In this document: positions 60,364-64,000 of the stretch, piece by piece | How the letters are laid out: every line of letters starts with the position of its first letter | Numbering within the stretch: position 1 is the first letter of the stretch | Assembly: GCA_965240325.2 (NCBI GenBank) | Contig: OZ251226.1 | Span: 558,001-622,000, forward strand | Length of the DNA: 64,000 nt | Source of the DNA: Rebecca billardiae RCC1528 | Taxonomy: Eukaryota; Haptophyta | Reading direction: 5' to 3' | Position numbers and translations under genes: made by a program | Notes under the pieces: generated by a model | What the model was told of the DNA's origin: nothing | Database searches by the model: none | What the model saw: the letters and a program-made list of their open reading frames with translations, nothing else

Positions 60364-61218
60364 ATGGCTGACGACGCGCCCGTGCTGCATCCTGATGAGC
60401 CTCCAAGTGAGCGCAACAGGCGGCTCAAACGGTGCACGCTGTGCGAGCGTGCACCTGCGACCAGCTTCTGCGGTCGATGTCGGTGCACGCCGTACTGCTC
60501 GGCGGAGTGCGCACGCAAGCACTGGGCCAGCGCGCACAAGCAGGCATGTCGGCCGAACGAGCCTTGGGCCTCGAGACCACCCGAGCCGCTTCCTCCGCTT
60601 CGGCCCTTCACCGCCGAGGAGTCGGAGGCCTCGCACCACTACTACGTGCTCATACCGGGACGGACGCCGCGGGAGCCGCTCGACGAGCGCGACGGGGCAT
60701 GCATGCTTGTCGAGCCACTCGCTGATGCGGCGCTCGGCGGCCTCCATCGCACTGAGGACGGGCTGGCAACAGCTGCTGCATCCTACTTCGGCTGGGCGGT
60801 CGCGGACTGCCGGCCGGTGATGGGCTACTCGCACGAGGATGAGGAGTACATGGTCGTGTGCTTCGACGAGAACCTGCGCGAGCGCACCGACACCAACAAC
60901 GTCGCCTCTGCGTTTGTTCATTCGGAGCACGTGCTGGCTGGGCAGTTTGTGCTCGCCAAGTTCAGGCGGCCGCGTGCCGACGGCGCGGATGGGGCGGAGG
61001 ACGACGTCGGCGCCGGGAGCGGCTCGGCGCAGCTGATGCCCCTGCGTCTGCCTAAGGCCGAGATCGTCGACATCGCCATCTGGCGCCGCCACCTCTGCTC
61101 GCGCAGGGTGCATGGCGAGCGCATCGGCCACTCGACTCGTATGCACCGCGAGAACATGCGCCGCGCAGAGCGTCAGGAGCTCCTGCAAGGCATGCGATTC
61201 GAGAACGTCTACGTCTAG
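60364..61218 (+). CDS. MYND-type zinc-finger protein
   Basis: A 284-residue single-exon protein. Residues 24-62 form a MYND finger with the C-x2-C, C-x2-C, C-x3-C and H-x3-C pattern (CTLCERAPATSFCGRCRC ... YCSAECARKHWASAHKQAC). The rest (about 80-284) is a globular domain with YYVLIPGRTP, a block VMGYSHEDEEYMVVCFDEN and a C-terminal helix ending MRFENVYV. I do not recognise this second domain. MYND fingers bind short proline-rich peptides and act in regulatory scaffolds, so a protein-protein role is likely. There is no SET domain, so it is not a SMYD methyltransferase. The ATG begins the Met-Ala-Asp that fits Kozak-like composition, and no upstream ATG is in frame. Confidence 0.8.
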   Translation: MADDAPVLHPDEPPSERNRRLKRCTLCERAPATSFCGRCRCTPYCSAECARKHWASAHKQACRPNEPWASRPPEPLPPLRPFTAEESEASHHYYVLIPGRTPREPLDERDGACMLVEPLADAALGGLHRTEDGLATAAASYFGWAVADCRPVMGYSHEDEEYMVVCFDENLRERTDTNNVASAFVHSEHVLAGQFVLAKFRRPRADGADGAEDDVGAGSGSAQLMPLRLPKAEIVDIAIWRRHLCSRRVHGERIGHSTRMHRENMRRAERQELLQGMRFENVYV

Positions 61219-62044
61219 GAGCAGTGTCTTCAGGCGCGGCGAGTGTCACTGATGACTCAGATTGTTAGACTGAAGAAGAAGCGTGGGTGCTCCCTACCGC
61301 GCGTGTGGGCGATAGTCAGTCAGCCAGGGTGCCGCGGACTCAGCGAGGCCCAGGCGGGCGAAGGCCTGTTTTATTTCTACGAGAGCCCAACGGCGACATT
61401 CGCCAAAACGCGGTAAAATGGCGGCTTGCGGCTTGCCCGCTGGTGGTGGGTGCCGGCGCGATTGCGGAGTAGTGATGGCACGTCGTTGGCGCATGGTCGT
61501 ACTTGGGCGCTGAGCTGTAGCGAAAGGTGTTGCCAAGACATGCTGCTTGCTTCGCCATGACACAGAGGTCACTCGCAGCGCACGGCAGTGTGACCGGATC
61601 GCCGCGCCGCGGCGGCAGACCGCCGAGTAGTTGCGGGCGCGCTGCTAGCTGCAAGCACTCTGCCTTGGCTGCGTCGTGCCCGTGTCAGCTGGTGAACCAG
61701 GATCGTTGAACAACAGATGGACTGCAAATGATTCCAGCTCTACTCGGTCCGCCACCACTTCCTTGTCGAGCGTGAGATGTTTCCGTTGCGTGCGCTCGCA
61801 TGCAGCTTGCCGCCTGCATTTGAACGTGGTCACGGCAGGTTGGTGGGCCGGTTGCTTAAGCCTCCTCGGCGTAGATGACGACAAGGTGCGTGCCACGCGC
61901 ACCCATGACGCGCGGAAAGGCGTGCACACGCGTCCTCGCGCATCTAGCAGGCTGCAGTCTTGGACAAGATGATGAGAACAAGCCTGCCAGTGCCTCGCCG
62001 CGCGGGCGCGAGCGCGCGGAGAGTTCTAGGATCCGACCCATGGT

Positions 62045-62187
62045 GTTGGGTGTACCTCGTGTGCGACAATGACGAGGCGGACGAGAGCCGCAACTGGATT
62101 CCTGCACTCACCGGTCACCGAGGAGTGCAGGAATCGCGTTCCTCGCGCACGTGGGGGCCGCCATCGGCGGTGAGAGGTACACCCAAC
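62045..62187. repeat. Nested inverted repeat (hairpin-forming)
   Basis: Outer arms GTTGGGTGTACCTC (62045-62058) and GAGGTACACCCAAC (62174-62187) are perfect inverted repeats. Inner arms GATTCCTGCACTC (62097-62109) and GAGTGCAGGAATC (62123-62135) are also perfect. A small MITE or a structured RNA would both give this pattern. Confidence 0.6.
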
Positions 62188-62237
62188 GGGGCGTGACACC
62201 GATTCCCACTGGCGAGCAACGGTTTGTCGCCGTGACA

Positions 62238-62289
62238 TACAGTTTACTAAGAATAAGAGACGCACACAGCTCAGGCAGGCGAGATTGAC
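62238..62289 (+). repeat. Dispersed repeat C, full copy
   Basis: One mismatch to the 50131-50182 copy over 52 bp. Confidence 0.85.
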
Positions 62290-63133
62290 GCCCGCCAACT
62301 GTCACCGCCCATGAAGCCGTCGCCGATGGTAGCGCCGCCGGAAAAAATCGTTCAGCCGTCCGCCTGCGAGGCCTGGACGAGGGCTGCGGCCGCCTCGCGG
62401 CGCGCCAGCGCCCGTCGTCCTCGCCCCACCGTCGTCCACAAAACGTCGTCGTCCGAACTCGCCGACTGGGCGCCGATGTAGTAAATGGAATCTGGTAGAA
62501 ATAAAACAGGCCCGAAGCGGACCGGCCCGCCCAAAGGGGCAGGCGCCCGTCACTGAGGCGGACGGGGTCACATATCGTCAGATGATGGGTCAGGCAGCCC
62601 CGAACTCCCAGCCCCAGGGAGTTTGGGACTCCGGACTGCGGCCGAGATAGTAGTGCCGGATCGTGCCTCCGCCGGTACGTACGGGTAGATGCGGAAACTT
62701 ACCCGCGCGACTCCTGTGGAACGGTGTCACCGAGCACTGGCGCCCAGTCTGACATGCAATGATGCAGATGACTCCGGACTTGGACCTCGACGGTCCCGGT
62801 ACGACTACGTGTACCCACCGTCCGCACAGTTGCGGGCACAATATAATTATAGTATTATAATTATAACGCATATATTATTATTATTAATTTAATAATAAAA
62901 AGATATATATATATATAGACACATCGGATGATTCGGAATAATCATCATCGGATCGGTCATCATCGGACTGCTAATGCTTAATGAGAGTGATCAGATACTG
63001 ATAGACGCGCCGCGGGGGCGGCGACTCGCGATAATAATATAGGCGCGGCAGTCATCAAGGCTGAGACGAGTTGCTGACGTACGAGTCACCGCGTGCGGCA
63101 CGAAGTAATAGTCATCGTCAGAGACATCAATGG

Positions 63134-64000
63134 TCAAGTAATCGCGGCGCTGAGCCTGGCGGCTCCGCCGCTGTGTCGGCTCAAATCGGCGCTGTCGGAG
63201 GGGCCGGGGTTGCCATCCTCAGAGTCGATCCGCGAGTTCCTCGCCGAGCTGACGGCCGAGCCCGAGGCAGCGCTCAGGCGCATGCGATCCCCACCAGCGT
63301 CGGCGGCCACGCCCGACTCGCCCCCTGCCCCGGCCTCCGCCTCCGCGGCGATGTCCTTCACCTCCTTGAGCAGGCGCATGCGCGCGACGTCCGCCGCCAT
63401 CAAGTTCGTGCGGTGCTCCGCCTCGCGCCGCTCGACGTCGTCCGCCATGCTGTTGCTCAGGTCGCTCGTGTGGTCGCGCTTGAACTTGGAGCGCCGGCTG
63501 GCGCTGCCGGAGGTGCGACCCGGCGACGTCCCGCCTGCCCTCCTCGACAGCCCCGGGCTCGGGTGCGCCGCGCTCGACGTGGATCGCGAGACAGGCGGTG
63601 TGACGGGCACGGCGGCCGTGCGCACGAGCGAGTTCCCGTTGGTGAGGAGGTGGAGCGTCGCCTCCGCGGCGAGTTGCTCGCAGAGTGTGTCGTACGCGTC
63701 CTGCAGGTCGATCAGGTCGTTGGTGCGCACGCGCAGCGCGTGCATGATCGCGGCGCGCGTCTGCTCGATCGCCGCGTGCTCGGAGAGCAACGTCGCGCCC
63801 TCCGCGCCCACGCCGCCACCGCCGCCCCCGAGCAGCGACGATGCCAGCTGCCGCCTGAGCGCGCCCGCATCCGCGTCGGACACGCTCGGCCCCGCCGCGT
63901 CCGAGCCCTCCTCGACCAGGAGCGTCGGGTGCACAGTGGCGGAGCGCTCTCCTCCGCCCTCCTCGCCGTCGCCCTCGGCGGCAAAGGTCACGCCGCCCGC
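63134..64000 (-). CDS. C-terminal part of a hypothetical protein (partial)
   Basis: The frame runs from the window end (64000) to a stop at 63134, so the start is missing. About 288 residues are visible. There is an acidic/Gly-rich opening, then a helical segment (ALRVRTNDLIDLQDAYDTLC and EATLHLLTNGNSLVRTA), a Ser/Arg/Pro-rich stretch, a second helical region (DDVERREAEHRTNLMAADVA), and a disordered Ser-rich tail. No family recognised; the helices and composition suggest a coiled scaffold or the tail of a signalling protein. Confidence 0.6.
   Translation of the reverse strand, partial: AGGVTFAAEGDGEEGGGERSATVHPTLLVEEGSDAAGPSVSDADAGALRRQLASSLLGGGGGGVGAEGATLLSEHAAIEQTRAAIMHALRVRTNDLIDLQDAYDTLCEQLAAEATLHLLTNGNSLVRTAAVPVTPPVSRSTSSAAHPSPGLSRRAGGTSPGRTSGSASRRSKFKRDHTSDLSNSMADDVERREAEHRTNLMAADVARMRLLKEVKDIAAEAEAGAGGESGVAADAGGDRMRLSAASGSAVSSARNSRIDSEDGNPGPSDSADLSRHSGGAARLSAAIT

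Larger units (their letters stand above)
61219..63133. other. Intergenic region with a nested hairpin and repeat C
   Basis: No gene supported. It holds the nested inverted repeat 62045-62187, repeat C 62238-62289 and an AT-rich tract 62835-62930. Confidence 0.5.

Overview
This is nuclear DNA from a GC-rich, unicellular, flagellated eukaryote that probably carries a plastid. The genes are eukaryotic: spliceosomal introns, a p24 cargo receptor, an amphiphysin-like BAR-SH3 protein, mitochondrial carriers and the centrosomal protein FOP. A RelA/SpoT-type hydrolase with a signal-peptide-like leader fits a secondary plastid. Introns are short (about 90-310 bp), mostly start GTGCG and mostly end CGCAG; two have GC donors. 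I suspect a haptophyte or a similar GC-rich alga, but no rRNA or organelle marker is present to prove it.

Layout. 1-8 kb: the tail of a proline-rich protein, a YqgF-like nuclease divergent from an SLC25 carrier, an SVIP-like p97 adaptor, and intergenic DNA with dispersed repeats, including one copy (minus strand) of a 1.5-kb repeat. 8.8-12 kb: a GT49/LARGE-like glycosyltransferase divergent from a RAMA-domain protein. 14-20 kb: a large single-pass receptor-like gene. Splicing joins two separate minus-strand reading frames into one protein with a LamG-like ectodomain, a transmembrane helix and a cytoplasmic TIR/HET-like domain. 21.8-25 kb: a divergent carrier and a five-exon amphiphysin-like gene. 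25.8-32 kb: a p24 protein, then three purine-catabolism genes on the plus strand (PuuE-type allantoinase, urate oxidase, guanine deaminase), followed by an amidohydrolase and a histidine phosphatase. 37-46.5 kb: a coiled-coil protein, a triose-phosphate-translocator family transporter divergent from an ARMH3-like protein, and a SNF2 ATPase with a SUMO-like tail. 46.5-48.1 kb: the second, inverted copy of the 1.5-kb repeat. 48.3-57.6 kb: a MerA-like flavoprotein, a membrane-anchored COG0523 GTPase, an HD-type alarmone hydrolase and FOP. 57.7-59.7 kb: a 2-kb fold-back element built of TTTTCG arrays and long inverted arms. 60-64 kb: a MYND-finger protein and the end of an unrecognised protein.

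How the genes relate. The clearest functional grouping is purine salvage for nitrogen: guanine to xanthine, urate to 5-hydroxyisourate, and allantoin to allantoate. FOP fits a basal body; p24, ARMH3, SVIP and amphiphysin fit an ordinary secretory and endocytic system. Several neighbours are divergently transcribed from short shared upstream regions. Because the DNA is so GC-rich, many long antisense reading frames exist; I treat these as shadows of the genes listed.

Exon boundaries were inferred by eye, by requiring splice sites, phase and protein-family continuity. They are predictions.
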